Both the position numbers and the translations under genes were made by a program. From Agrypnia vestita (lineage: Eukaryota; Arthropoda; Insecta; Trichoptera; Phryganeidae), in assembly GCA_016648135.1 (NCBI GenBank), contig JADDOH010010861.1, positions 1 to 64,000 of the forward strand: 64,000 nucleotides of DNA. The letters run 5' to 3'. Below are positions 33,450-44,094 of the stretch, piece by piece (position 1 is the first letter of the stretch; every line of letters begins with the position of its first letter). The notes under the pieces were generated by a model that was not told where the DNA came from, ran no database searches, and saw only the letters and a program-made list of their open reading frames with translations.

Positions 33450-33650
33450 GCTTGAACTTTGTGGTGACATTATTATTAAAATAAAACACAAATTTCTTTG
33501 TTTTCACCACTATATTAGATTAAAAAATCTACATGTTTCGAGAACAATGAACTGATGAAGAGAACATTGTTCTCGAAACATGTAGATTTTTTAATCTAAT
33601 ATAGTGGTGAAAACAAAGTAATTTGTGTTTTATTTTAATTACTTATAATA
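33450..33650. repeat. Penelope-type terminal palindrome (family E)
   Basis: Arms of about 70 bases (33478-33549 and 33565-33640) share AAAATAAAACACAAATTTCT, CCACTATATTAGATTAAAAA and ATCTACATGTTTCGAGAAC, inverted. Between them is CTGATGA (33552), A, hairpin GAGAAC-ATT-GTTCTC, then GAAAC (33575). TTTGTGGTGACATTATTAT precedes it and is also found at 59.93 kb. Confidence 0.8.
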
Positions 33651-33672
33651 TATTATATAATATTATATAATA

Positions 33673-34035
33673 ATCATTACATGCAAACCGCGCGGCGTTC
33701 CATCCTCGAGGATAATTAAATACATATAAGAGAGAGAATAATGATTAACGATTAAATTAGAACGAGATTAAGCTACGTAGACCAGATTATTGGAGATGTG
33801 CTCTGTAGCACCTACCAAGAGATGAAGAGGCTGGCAGGTGACAGAGAGGAGTGGAGAGGGTGAGTGCTCATTGCGGACCAATCCTAGGATTGCGACTCAA
33901 TATATAAGAGAGAGAAAAAATATATGTGGTGTTGGTGATGATGATCATGATGATATTATTATATTAATATATAATGATAATAATTACATGCATACCGCGC
34001 GGCGTTCCATCCTCGAGGACAATTATGTATTTTAA
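33673..34035. repeat. 60-bp direct repeat flanking a LINE relic
   Basis: CGCGCGGCGTTCCATCCTCG, AGGA(T/C)AATTA occurs at 33690 and 33998 with the same left context (TAATTACATGCA-type). Between them, 33780-33870 plus encodes STYQEMKRLAGDREEWRG, related to the LINE end at 36.6 kb (SYTELKRIAGDRAEWRR). Confidence 0.7.
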
Positions 34036-34254
34036 AGAAAAAGAAATAATATATGTGGTGGTGATGGTGATGATGATGATATAAATATAATATAATATAA
34101 TATAAATATCATAAGTGATAGAATCCTTGCTGAAGAGCGCTATAATCATGAATTAATTTTAAAACAATAATAAGCAATTCTCTTAAATAATTTTTATGGG
34201 TTCAGGGGCAGATGTCAAGATCAACCCCAGACTATTTTTTACACTGTATTAAAT
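34036..34254. other. Low-complexity flank
   Basis: GATGAT and ATATA-type simple sequence at 34056-34110. Confidence 0.4.
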
Positions 34255-34610
34255 TGACTTTCAGCCACCGCGCCGAGAAGATGAAACGATCACTCGAACG
34301 AACTTGATATTCGCAACGAGAGCAGAAATTTATCGAATTTTCCCGTAAAAACTAGGAAGACAAATAAACTGAAGAATCCCAACCGGCGTCAAAAAATCCC
34401 GCTTTTCCCAAACCACATAATTTTCCTTTACGGCCCCGGGAACCACCCCGGTGCCCGGAACACGGGAAAAGGAAGTAATATGATTTTAAAATTCTCCCAT
34501 TTTTCCAAACGTATGGCGGAAGACATTTTCCGAAACTAGATTTCCCGATATTCTGCATATACTTACGCGCTGGATTTCCGCACGTAAGATCCACGTGCCA
34601 AATGGCTCAA
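34255..34610. other. Second GC-rich island, function unknown
   Basis: Enriched in CCCGG/CCGGG strings (CGGCCCCGGGAACCACCCCG at 34431) and AAAATTCTCCCATTTTTCC. No repeat partner was found in the window. An 80-codon minus frame (34594-34352) lacks recognisable motifs. Same options as the 24.2-kb island. Confidence 0.4.
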
Positions 34611-35112
34611 AAGTACATCACATACACACCCACACTTACGGCATAAACACATACACAGATGTGTACCTAGAATATAAAGTTACATGAAAAAGCCTAGAGG
34701 TGACGTAGCAAACACACGCTATATTTACGTCTTAAATGAAGGGTATACGTAGAAATAAAAATAGATTTAGACACTTTTCAAGAAAAGGTGGGTTTCCGGA
34801 GGGTTCTGGAACGTCATCGAATAATTTAAAAGGGTGAAGAGTAAGTATCTAGGGGTGCAGAGCGCGAAGTTGCATGGCTTTATGAGGAAAGAGCTATTGT
34901 AACAAAATGTATAAATTATAATTTTTTGTATGCTTTTTTTAAATAACATACAGATAAAATTTATTTAAATTTATTGGGAGACTTGCTTTGATTTGTTCCG
35001 ACTTTTTTCCATATGGCAAGTATCAATTTTTCTCTACGTTTTTCAGTGAAATGTAATAAATGCAGAAAAATTAAATAAATATGTTACATAGGTAGATATT
35101 TATTATTATTTT
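34611..35112. other. Unassigned sequence
   Basis: No feature recognised. Confidence 0.2.
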
Positions 35113-35331
35113 GAGTAGCTTGTTGGTCTTGTGGATAGGACTGTCGCCTCGTAATCCAAAGGTCGCGGGTTCGAATCTCAGCCCAGCTCAGCCCAAATCC
35201 AGACCAGCAAGCTAAAAGGACTGACTTGCTGGTCTGACCTTTTTACATTGCACAAGCGTTTAGCTTAATTTGAAAATAGTAAGAATATTGATGTTACACG
35301 TATTCCGTATTCGCATCTCTATTTTTTTTTA
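35113..35331 (+). mobile_element. tRNA-derived SINE, family S1, copy 3
   Basis: GAGTAGCTTGTTGGTCTTGT, A-box-like TGGTCTTGTGGATAGG, B-box GGTTCGAATCT, then body TTAGCTTAATTTGAAAATAG, TAAGAATATTGATGTTACAC, CGCATCTCT and a T-run. Longer than other copies by a 45-base insertion after the B-box (CAGCCCAGCTCAGCCC and GACTTGCTGGTCTG). Confidence 0.85.
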
Positions 35332-36299
35332 AATATATATGTATGTGTATTAGATATTAACATAAGCTTTGTCCGTTCTTTTCCAAATTAAGAAAATAAA
35401 GCAAAAAAAATAAAACGAATTAACCAATATAGTATATACAACTTCTCGCTAAGTTTAACAAATTTTTCCATGCATCTGCGATAAAAATCATCCAGCGAGG
35501 AATTCGTCATTAGACGCGAAGGAGATGGCGAAAGTGCTCACTTTTGTCTACTTGACATTCCATTTTGACTGCATGTACTTGGAAAAGCAAACACGATATG
35601 ATGTATGGCAAAAAATAGTGGATCTTCTATAATAAAAATGAATTAAAATTGAATTAATTATGGATAACGGTCGAAAATAAATTATTAGGTAGGTACCTAT
35701 CTCATACAAAAAAAAATGTATTAAATAAATATTGTCTCATACGGGTTTGATTTTGGGGTCGGACGCCTTTGGTGAGTGAAGTATATTATGTACATACTAT
35801 TTGAGTGAAGTATATTATGTACATATTATTATTGAATGTCTGTCTTGATGCATAATAATGGGCAACCTTCAGGCGGTTTACGTTAAAATAAATATGTGCA
35901 GATAATTTTTTATATAAAAAACCCCCCTTTTCCTAATAGGCGGGGTAATGGGGTTAGCCTACGTCAGATGATGTAATATTAAATTTTATTTTGTTTAAAA
36001 AAATATCTGAGTAACGTCCATCAAAATAAATAACGCGTGAAATATCACAGATGAATAAAAATGACACAAAGGTCAGAAAAATATTTGATATAATATAAAT
36101 AATGTAAAAAAAATTATCTATTACGCGTTTAGTTTGGTGTCGCGATATATTTGGGCTTATGTAATAACGTAATACACAATGTTTTAATTAATTTATTTTA
36201 CTTGAATTCCAGTGAATGAATTTTTAATATTTGATATATAAATATACCGTTTTACAGAAGACAAAACAGAATTTGAAGTCGCCTTTCTCCACTGATTAA
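35332..36299. other. Unassigned, with one short direct repeat
   Basis: GAGTGAAGTATATTATGTAC occurs at 35774 and 35803. No gene. Confidence 0.35.
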
Positions 36300-36535
36300 T
36301 TGATTGTGTAATGAGGCTAGAAAAAAAAGGCGGAAAGTACTCCATCCTTCAGCTCGTCATGAAGGGGAAGATTGAGGGTCGCAGAGGGGTCGGAAGGAGG
36401 CGGCATTCCTGGCATGGAAACATCCGAGAGTGGACCGGGATAAGAAGCGTGGAAGAGCTGTTCCGCACTGCCCTGGACAGGGAAACTTTCTCCCACATGA
36501 TGACCGACGTTGGGGGGACCTGACAGGGCACATGA
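36300..36535 (+). pseudogene. LINE C-terminal end, AAG tail
   Basis: Encodes YSILQLVMKGKIEGRRGVGR, RRHSWHGNIREWTG, then EELFRTALDRETFSHM, the terminal region of an insect LINE (GKIxGxRxxGRRxxSWxxNxRxW, then LFRxAxxR). Frame is open over about 70 codons to TGA at 36521, followed by ATGAAGAAGAAGG. Low decay. Confidence 0.75.
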
Positions 36536-36547
36536 AGAAGAAGGAGA

Positions 36548-36745
36548 TTAAATAATTAGTTTCCTTCCTTCCTGGGTTTCAAATCCGTGGGATTTGTTTG
36601 CAGCAAAGCACATCTCCTTCTCCATTCTGCTCGGTCTCCGGCGATCCTCTTCAACTCTGTGTAGGAGGCACAATTCATATCTTGGCACAAGATATTCACT
36701 GCGAGGGCGCCCTCTGGCAATCTTTCCCCCTACCATTCCCAAAAG
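36548..36745 (-). pseudogene. LINE C-terminal end, opposite orientation
   Basis: Minus strand: GKIARGRPRSEYL in one frame, then, shifted, DMNCASYTELKRIAGDRAEW, RRRCALLQTNPT and a stop, ending in GGAAGGAAGGAAAC. A one-base shift near 36665 separates the two halves. Its 3' tail faces the tail of the plus-strand LINE at 36535. Confidence 0.65.
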
Positions 36746-36769
36746 TATAGTTTTGAGCAGATTAATTAA

Positions 36770-36873
36770 TGATTAGTTAATCAGTAATTAATAAATCGCA
36801 AATTAATTTCCAGCGTTTTCCTCTAATTTCCTGTAATTTCCATTAATTCCTCCCGCAGCCACGACACGTGACA
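36770..36873 (-). mobile_element. LTR fragment, same family as the 20.36-kb solo LTR
   Basis: Minus strand starts TGTCACGTGTCGTGGCTGCG, GGAGGAATTAATGGAAA, then ACGCTGG and TTATTAATTACTGATTAA, parallel to 20362-20450. The other end of the LTR is lost. Confidence 0.65.
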
Positions 36874-38114
36874 ATTTTATTACATTGTTATTTCAATATT
36901 TTCAACTCACAATTGAAACAGGAATCTTACCGTTAATTATTGTGGATTAGCACTGTTACATCCTGTATACAATAAAAATAATTTGTGTTGAATTTTGAAA
37001 AGAAATAAAAAAGAAAAATTTCTCTAACACCTAATATTAATTCCACCTTATTCCATTGAAATTAAATTATAGGTTTCTAAGCATATTTTACGTTATTTAA
37101 GAATTCATTTTTCATATTAATGAATATACTCGTAGTATAATGGAATCTTTCTTAGAGCCACGAATTGCGTTCGATCTATCTATTCGTCTACTTTATTCCA
37201 CTCACATAATTTAGACTCATGTCCAGAGAATGAGACAAGATGAGACAAATCTGTACGATGTACACTTCTTAATATTTTCATACACTTACGCGCACAAACG
37301 TCACCTAGAACTATAGATACCTACAAACATTAACTTAGAAACGTTAGACAAATAGAAGGCAATACATTACTAACATTCATTACTTTTTTTTTATTACATT
37401 ACATTACATACAACATTTGTATAGCTCCTGACAAATGAAAGAACAAAGACAATAGGGCATAATTGTATATATAATATTCAATAACAATGGAATTTTCTTA
37501 GTACGCATGTAAAATTTAATTAAAATAATCGATGTTTTAATGGTTTTATGGGTACTTCAATATAGTAATCAAAACGATTAATTTTTGTCTTTTTTAAAAC
37601 GATATATTTAAAAACTAGTCGAAAAATATTAATGTCTGAATAGCACCACTTCTTTTTCAAACTTTATACGATCAATTTGTAAATAAAATATATGGTCTTT
37701 ATTTGAAAATATAGAGATAAAGTGTACCAAAGATAACTCTACTGCATCAAAACTAAAATAGTGTTTCGGGGTTATAATTTTTTTGATGTTATAACAATAT
37801 ATTTGTTCATATTTTTTAAGGAAATGCTTCAAGAGTAAATGGATCTATCATAATAAAATTGATTAAAAGTCTGTTTAGCTTTGGGTTTTGCAACATGATT
37901 TAATAAGTTTGCGTTAAATTTAGAAAATCGAGAGGAAATACTAAAATCGTGTACTGGGGCCTCTTAAACTCAAATATAAAAAGCATACTTATATTCCATT
38001 TTAATAATTATGAAAAATCCAAATTCCATCAATAATATAAACCTATTTAATTTTCTTTCCTACCTCCCATCTCTTTTAAACTAAGCACACAAATAAACCC
38101 GTTATTTAAAACTG
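36874..38114. other. AT-rich, no gene seen
   Basis: No coding motif or repeat partner. Confidence 0.25.
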
Positions 38115-38475
38115 CCATTTTTTATTTTATTTATTTATTTGAGATTTATTACATATTTGACAATTAGCAAAGATCCTGCTAACTATGAGTTAGTTATAAG
38201 CAGGTTTCTTCTATTACTAATGAATATATCTTACAATTTAATAGTGCTGGCTTACATAAGAATTTATAAAATTATATAAAAATAATTAGCATCCAGACAG
38301 TTCCCCATTGTTAATAATAAACTCCCTGCATGACACTTTTACCTTTGCATATGAATCCAATCCAAACATTTCAGAGGGCATACCATTGAAAAGCGTTGGT
38401 ATTTTAACTTGTAATGTTCTTTCTGCATTATAATTATTGCATCTCGGTACAATATATTTTACAAGTGACACCAAT
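38115..38475 (-). pseudogene. CR1/Jockey-like LINE C-terminal end and 3' UTR
   Basis: Minus frame from 38474: YIVPRCNNYNAERTLQVKIP, TLFNGMPSEMFGLDSY, CREFIINN. It fits the VPR...Y/G.R...(A)P.L.N.(L/M)P line of CR1/Jockey C-termini. A 170-base 3' UTR ends in TAAATAAATAAATAAAAT at 38118. Confidence 0.55.
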
Positions 38476-39071
38476 CTCGTACATATTATACGTATTCATT
38501 ACAAGTGTTTTATGGTCATCACTATAGTAATTACTCAGTAAGGCTTATATTTAAATAACTTATTAATATTCATTAATTTTATTACAAGCCATGACTGTAC
38601 CAATATACTTAGGTTTTTTTTTAATTTTAAGAGAACTTAAAACATAAGATTTAATCTAAATTGCCGTGCTTGCTTTGAACTTTTAAGTATAACGCGATTT
38701 TAAAATTCATTACGCGTACTTAATCTTCACCTACATTTTTAAAAGCTTGTCCTAAAAAACTAAATTATTTAAAAGCAATTTGAATGTTAATCCCGTACTA
38801 AAAAATTTCATTGCGAAGCTGTTGGGACTACTAAATGAGAAGAGTAATCATTTTCTACAAATATAATGCGATACTTTATTTAAAAAAATGCTTTTTACCT
38901 TGATTTATCTCGGAGTATTCCAAAGGTGAAAGATTATTTGCGCGGGATGTTGGGTTCTATTTGCGACCGATAAAATATGTTTTGTTATAACTTAAATATA
39001 AATATTTAAGATAAAATAAATAAATTTTAAATTTTAAAATTTTTTTTTGGTGAAACATTGTAGAAATTCTT
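38476..39071. other. AT-rich, no gene seen
   Basis: Nothing recognised. Confidence 0.2.
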
Positions 39072-39642
39072 TTTTAATATATTAAATATAAATCGAATTG
39101 AAAAACACTGATTTTTCCACTATAAATTTTATTTAATTGTTAAGACGTTTTCGAGATCACTTTCATTATCAATAACAAATTTTCAACTAAATTAAAAACA
39201 ATTATAGACAGTGTTTATTGGATTGGGTGTATGTAATAGTGGTGGGGGTAGGAGGCGGGGTTATAATGAATAGGAGTGGGGAGTTTATGGGTGGTATTTG
39301 AATGTTAATTATATTTTTATTATTATTATGAATTTCGAACATATAATAATATTACGAAATTTGAAAGTAAAGAAATTCATAATAATTAAATAAATAATAA
39401 AAATAAAATTAACATTTAAATATCACCCATAACCTCTCCAATCCTATCCATTCTAACTCCGCCCCCTACCACCACTACAATTAGGTTAATATACCCAATC
39501 CCTATAAATACTGTCTATAATTGTTTTTAATTTAGTTGAAAATTTGTTAACGATAATGAGAGTGATCTCTAAAACATTTTAACAATTAAATTAAATATAC
39601 AGTGGAAAAACAGTGTTTTTCAATTCGATTCATATTTAATAT
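39072..39642. repeat. Large inverted repeat, about 260-bp arms
   Basis: Left arm (39074-39335) and right arm (39375-39642) share GAATTGAAAAACACTG, TTTTCAACTAAATTAAAAAC, AATTATAGACAGT, and TGGTGG-GGCGG-type and GGGTGATATTTGAATGTTAA-type strings in inverted order. Both carry GATAATGA, a GAGA-GTGA-TCTC-type hairpin and (G/T)AAAAC, the family E layout. A Penelope-like coding relic lies 580 bases to the right, so this is probably a Penelope-type terminal structure. Confidence 0.85.
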
Positions 39643-40221
39643 ATTAAATATATTTTATTATGACTTCAAGCCAAAAATTAGTTAGTTCAACTACCGTCGA
39701 GTGTGCGAAATTTGATTCCGATCCCGTCATTTTCCTTCCAGTTTAACAGCTTAAACACCTCGGAGGGTAAGAAAGGGATTGAAAATCATCGAAGACTTTT
39801 AACAAAATACGAATATAGTGCTTTATCGTGTTAAAATAATTTTTGTATAACAAAAAATGACCGGACGAGTGTGATGTAAGAAAAAGAAGAAAAGATCCAC
39901 CAGGGATGACAAGTTCAATAAGCTTGAGAGAATATTCTTCCGAATAGGCAAACTAGCGTCATCTATGAACACGCGTAATGGTTCTGCCCATCAAATGATG
40001 ATGGCCACTCGAGAATATAATATAAAATCTAAAAAATAGATCGTTTAGTTAATAAATAAGAAAAAACAATTTTTACAAAAAAATACATTTGTAGTGGTGA
40101 TAACTTCATTCAATTTAATTTCAACTTAATTTATAAAAAATACTTTTTACCCGTGACTTGACATACATAAAGATTCAATTTCTCCACCATTTAATATCAA
40201 ATACTCTCCAAATAAATGTAA
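39643..40221. other. Unassigned sequence
   Basis: Includes a slightly GC-rich run (39700-39770). No gene. Confidence 0.25.
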
Positions 40222-40610
40222 AAAAGTGGTATCTATACATTAGAATGCAATGATTGTGATGCACAATATGTAAGAATGAACACGAGAAATTTTAAAACTA
40301 CGATTAGAGAGTATGAACTTTGTTTGAAAAATAATAATTATTCTGAATTTTCTAATCACCTGTTAGAAACTGGCCACACTTTCAGAAAAGATAAATGTAC
40401 CTTTAAATACACTAATATTAACAAATTTTTCAAATTGTCTCATCTTGAAACCTTATAAATTAACAAAAAATTAAATTCAAATATCAATATTGTCAACAAA
40501 ATCACCATTATTAACGATGTTCCCTCCCTCGCCCCTCCCACCCCGAAAATCACCCCCACCACCTAAAAACACCTAATACGGTACTTGCACATTTTAGTTT
40601 AGTTTAAATA
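40222..40610 (+). pseudogene. Penelope-like element, GIY-YIG endonuclease relic
   Basis: Frame 40222-40458 reads KSGIYTLECNDCDAQYVRMN, TRNFKTTIREYELC and SNHLLETGHTF. This matches the Penelope-like endonuclease pattern (GIYxLxCxDCxxxYIGxTxRxFxTRxxEH), with the YIG changed to YVR. TAA lies immediately upstream, and the reverse transcriptase is absent. A C-rich stretch (40520-40565) follows the stop. Confidence 0.7.
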
Positions 40611-40732
40611 ACGTTCGTTAATGACACGAACCTGTCGAAGCCGGCAGCGTTGTAATCATAAATAAGAAGGTTACAAATTCTACATAAGTTTAAACTCACC
40701 AAAAATGTCTTAAAAAATGTAACTACAATTAA

Positions 40733-41002
40733 GAAAAACTAACCCATAAAAACCAAGTTTTTATTATACTCCTTTCTCATTTAAACAGGTTTCGCGCCTA
40801 CTCCACGCGTCAGGCTCGAAAATTAAACAATATATAAATCGTTAAAATTTCGAAAAATCCAAAATTATAATTTAATTTTTTCAAACTCGCCACGAGTCTG
40901 CTTGCAAAGTTTCAGCTCGATTGGATCACAGGAAAAGGGTTAAAAACCGATCCAAATTTTTTTCGGCAGACAAGCCGGAATTAAGAGAAAGAGTAAAAAG
41001 AC
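40733..41002 (+). repeat. Family A interspersed element, copy A5
   Basis: Opens AAACTAACCCATAAAAACCA, contains CCACGAGTCTGCTTGCAAAG, TTTCAGCTCGATTGGATCAC, and ends AAGAGAAAGAGTAAAAAG. It directly abuts the pogo-like element. Confidence 0.85.
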
Positions 41003-41829
41003 GTTATGTAGGGGAAGGTGGTGTCAAAAGTAACAAAATAGACATTCTGGTTTATAACAAAATAATTAACCTATTAAATTACCTGATTTTTTTTTCAAAG
41101 CCCTTCCATATATTTAGGAACTAAGTGTATGGTTAAAAAAATTGAAGGTATTAAGGATTTTTGTTTATTTGAAAATTAAAAAAAAAAGAAAACTGTTACA
41201 TTTGACACCACAGTGGTGTCGATAGTAACACTCGTGGTGTCAATTGTAACATAAGTCGCACAAAACATAATGTATGTACTTATTTTTATTAGGTATATTT
41301 TTATGTACTAAATGACTATAAAGTTGTAGATACATAAAAACAAAACAAATTATCTAATTATAAACCAAAATTTATAAAATAATTAGAAAAAAATCTAATT
41401 TAATATGCTTCCCTAAAATAATTTTAATACCGTGAAAGTAGTTCAAATTGCTCAATCATTATCAGATTCACAATTTAAACACATAATTTAATTGTTTGGT
41501 TTCTTCTTCTCATGCAAATTCTCATGCGCCCATAATTTACAGGAGGAACACTAGACCCAACCCTCTTTGCTTGTTGAATATGGTTCGGTACAAATTAAAC
41601 ATAAAGTATAATCAGTTTCTTTTTTTTTCTCGGTTATTATACAAGTTTTTGTTCTTCTTTTACCTTGCTTATTTTTTGCAGCTTTGTTACTCAATACGAA
41701 GGATTCCTTCTGATAAATGCAATCAGCTAATCTTTCGAAGCCATACCAACTTCATCCCAAGCAGTGGGATATGTCAGAGTTGAGTTGTTGATGTTATTGG
41801 AGTAATAGTTGTTGATAATTTATTTTGAC

Positions 41830-42295
41830 TAACAAACTAACTAACCATCACGCCGTTTCCCCGCAGGGGTATGCAGAGAGGATTAAACACCACACTCTTC
41901 TATCCTGGCACACCTCTTTTGCTTCGGCCACATTCATACATCTTCTCATATAAGTTCTACGGTTATTTGCGTTAAATAGGGCCATCCTCAAATACTTGTA
42001 GTATCTGATCGTGCCAGGTCTTTCACGGACGCCCTCTATTCTTATTGCTTTCAACACTCGCCTCATGTATGCATGAGCCTCATGCAATTATGGCCAAAAA
42101 GAATCTGTCAAAGGAAGCAATAGCAAGTAGCGGTACATAAAAGCGTTCTAGTGCCAACTGAAGCCTGGAATTGACAAAAGAGGACTGAAAGCAGACTGAA
42201 TGCGGTGGAAATGCGGTCACTATGAGGCTTGTGTGTAAAATCTTTGGTCGATAGAGTGAGGAATGAAAAAATTTGAATTTCTTAAAATTCACAGT
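41830..42295 (-). pseudogene. GTTA-tailed family LINE, copy 5, with 5' inversion
   Basis: 41830-42080 on the minus strand encodes MRRVLKAIRIEGVRERP, YMRRCMNVAEAKEVCQDRRV and PCGETA, then a (GTTA)-type tail. 42085-42285 on the plus strand encodes ESRLNAVEMRSL, a stop, and KSLVDRVRNEKI, the part that normally precedes it. The 5' part is therefore inverted relative to the 3' part. It is inserted in the pogo-like element's coding region. Confidence 0.8.
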
Positions 42296-42299
42296 AGTC

Positions 42300-42570
42300 A
42301 GCTAATTCTTTTTCTGATTAGATAATAGCTTGTTGTGGGGTAGATATCCTAATACTGGGACAGATCCATCTTTTTTGATGCGTTCCATGTATCTATGAGG
42401 AGATATGTGTCATATTTCGATATGCTTGGCTGCTTTTCTTATTGACACGTTTCCATTTTTTTATAAAATCTTTTATAAAAGTGTGCCTTCTCAAAGATTT
42501 CTTTGGATGTTTTTCCCCTGTTTGTCTTTCATTCTCTAGGTTTAACCATTTTTAACAACCAGGAACCCAA
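42300..42570 (-). pseudogene. Pogo-like transposase N-terminal relic
   Basis: Minus strand: KTNRGKTSKEIFEKA, a shift, KNGNVSIRKAAKHIEI, a stop, PHRYMERIKKDG and LGYLPHNKLLS. This follows the helix-turn-helix pattern SIRxAAKxFxIPxxTLHRYxKK of pogo/Tigger-type transposases. At least three stops and one shift. The catalytic domain should lie toward 41500 but is unreadable. Confidence 0.6.
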
Positions 42571-43032
42571 AATGACATTAACTTCCAATTACATTACATT
42601 ATTATCTCGAAGGTGTCAATTGTAACATGTTACAATTGACACCCTTTACACTGTTACAATTGACACCTTTCGCCACATTGCATTAAGGTTATGTTTTATC
42701 TTAAACTATTAAAAAAACAGTTAAAATATATACACATCATGATAATAAACAATATTCTGAATACTAACACACAATAAAACAATAAAAAATACTTACAATT
42801 TGACGAATACAAAAAGATGACTATTTAATGATTTTTTTACTTCACTAGGCCGAAATACGATGATATACAATATACCGATACTTTCAAACTGATTTTAGCG
42901 CAAAATGGCGTTCTTTGATAGCTATTGATCCCGTCTAATAGACGGTACTGCTTGTCCCATTAAATGACCAATATTTAAAAATATACGGCGACTGTTACAA
43001 TCGACACTTGTTACTATTACACCACCTTCCCC

Positions 43033-43649
43033 TACGTATATAAGAATAATTTATTTACGAGGATTTTATATCTACCAACTTGATAAATTGCATATATCGA
43101 GGGTTTTCAGCCAAAACCTCGATAAAGGAAGAAGAATTTTCTTCAATATTTAAGCATGTTTACAAAAATATCCTTTTGCTATGCGAATTGTCAGAAACTC
43201 GATTGAAAAATCTAAGAAACGCTGAAAATGAATATTCATTTTAGTCATTTAAAATGCCAAAAAAAACACTGTCAAAGTTTTCTGAATAGAAATTATATTG
43301 TAGGACGTAAAAAATGTAATTCGTGAAAATTTTCCCGGATCACGGACTCTTTTCTTACGTCTCCTTTGCAGACAGCCAGAAAATAATGAAACCTCATTGT
43401 TGGAGCTACCCGCAAAAATAGATTCTGGGTTGTTATTAAAATGAAAATATTTCATTAAGTTTACGCCACTCTTTTTGGCTTTTTTCGCTCCCACTATAAT
43501 ATTACTGGAGATTTTGAATAAAATGAATCTCATAATAAAAATGGAGTATGGGGAAGTATTTCCAAAAAAATTATAGAAAGAATTTTTGTTATTACGCCGT
43601 GAAATTACGGAGAGAAAATCATCAGTAAATGAATTTCACATCAGTTAAG
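43033..43649. other. Unassigned sequence
   Basis: An open minus frame (43533-43249) with a KKAKKSG stretch has no recognised motif. No repeat partner. Confidence 0.25.
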
Positions 43650-43876
43650 GGATAAATCATCGTCATCTCCATCAGCCCGTGTTTTTCTACTGCCCGGATA
43701 TAGGTTTCTCTCAACATCACCAGTTCTTTCTGTCTTTAGCTCTACTCGTTCAAATAATACCTGACACTCTTCTGATGTCATCGTATGGAGCCATGTGCCA
43801 CCAGTGCGAGGCCTCTATTATAAGATCTTCCTTTCCTTTCGGCCTTCATTTTGGGACCTTCCATCCCCTCCGTTCT
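43650..43876 (-). pseudogene. LINE C-terminal end, RTE-like
   Basis: Minus strand: DDIRRVSGII, a stop, TSRAKDRKNW, then a shifted AVEKHG segment and a GATGACGATGA end. It parallels the 11.4-kb LINE end (DDI...W...A.DR..W). Heavily decayed. Confidence 0.55.
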
Positions 43877-43912
43877 ACACCTCTTCATTGCCAAATGGCA
43901 ATGAAGAGGTGT
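43877..43912. repeat. Perfect 17-bp-arm hairpin
   Basis: ACACCTCTTCATTGCCA, AA, TGGCAATGAAGAGGTGT. Arms are fully complementary with a two-base loop, so on DNA it is nearly a full palindrome. Confidence 0.95.
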
Positions 43913-44094
43913 TGGCAATGTTATCTAAAAATCTTGCAAACTCAAATGAGCATGCAAGTTTTTTAGACAACATTTGTTGCCTTGTTTCTCAGGCAGATTT
44001 GTACATTACATAGGTACACTCTCTCACAAATCTCTCTGAGATAATACTTACAATCTTTTGTATTGCGTTTTGGCAACATTATTTTTGTGTATGA

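Larger units (their letters stand above)
41011..43032 (-). mobile_element. Pogo-like DNA transposon, TA-flanked, with inverted ends
   Basis: Ends GGGGAAGGTGGTGTCAAAAG and, inward from the right, GGGGAAGGTGGTGTAATAGT, with TA on both sides (41009-41010 and 43033-43034). Both subterminal regions carry repeats of GGTGTCAATTGTAACA or its complement: at least three after the left end and four before the right end, likely transposase-binding sites. A transposase N-terminal relic on the minus strand (42300-42570) is of the pogo/CENP-B helix-turn-helix kind. The element is broken by a LINE insertion. Confidence 0.7.

Noticed and set aside
33552..33579. Definite hammerhead ribozyme call
   Set aside because: An extra base between CTGATGA and stem II and the lack of a convincing stem I; kept as a finding only.
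43249..43533. 95-codon minus frame with KKAKKSG
   Set aside because: No homology recognised by eye; likely chance in a unique region.
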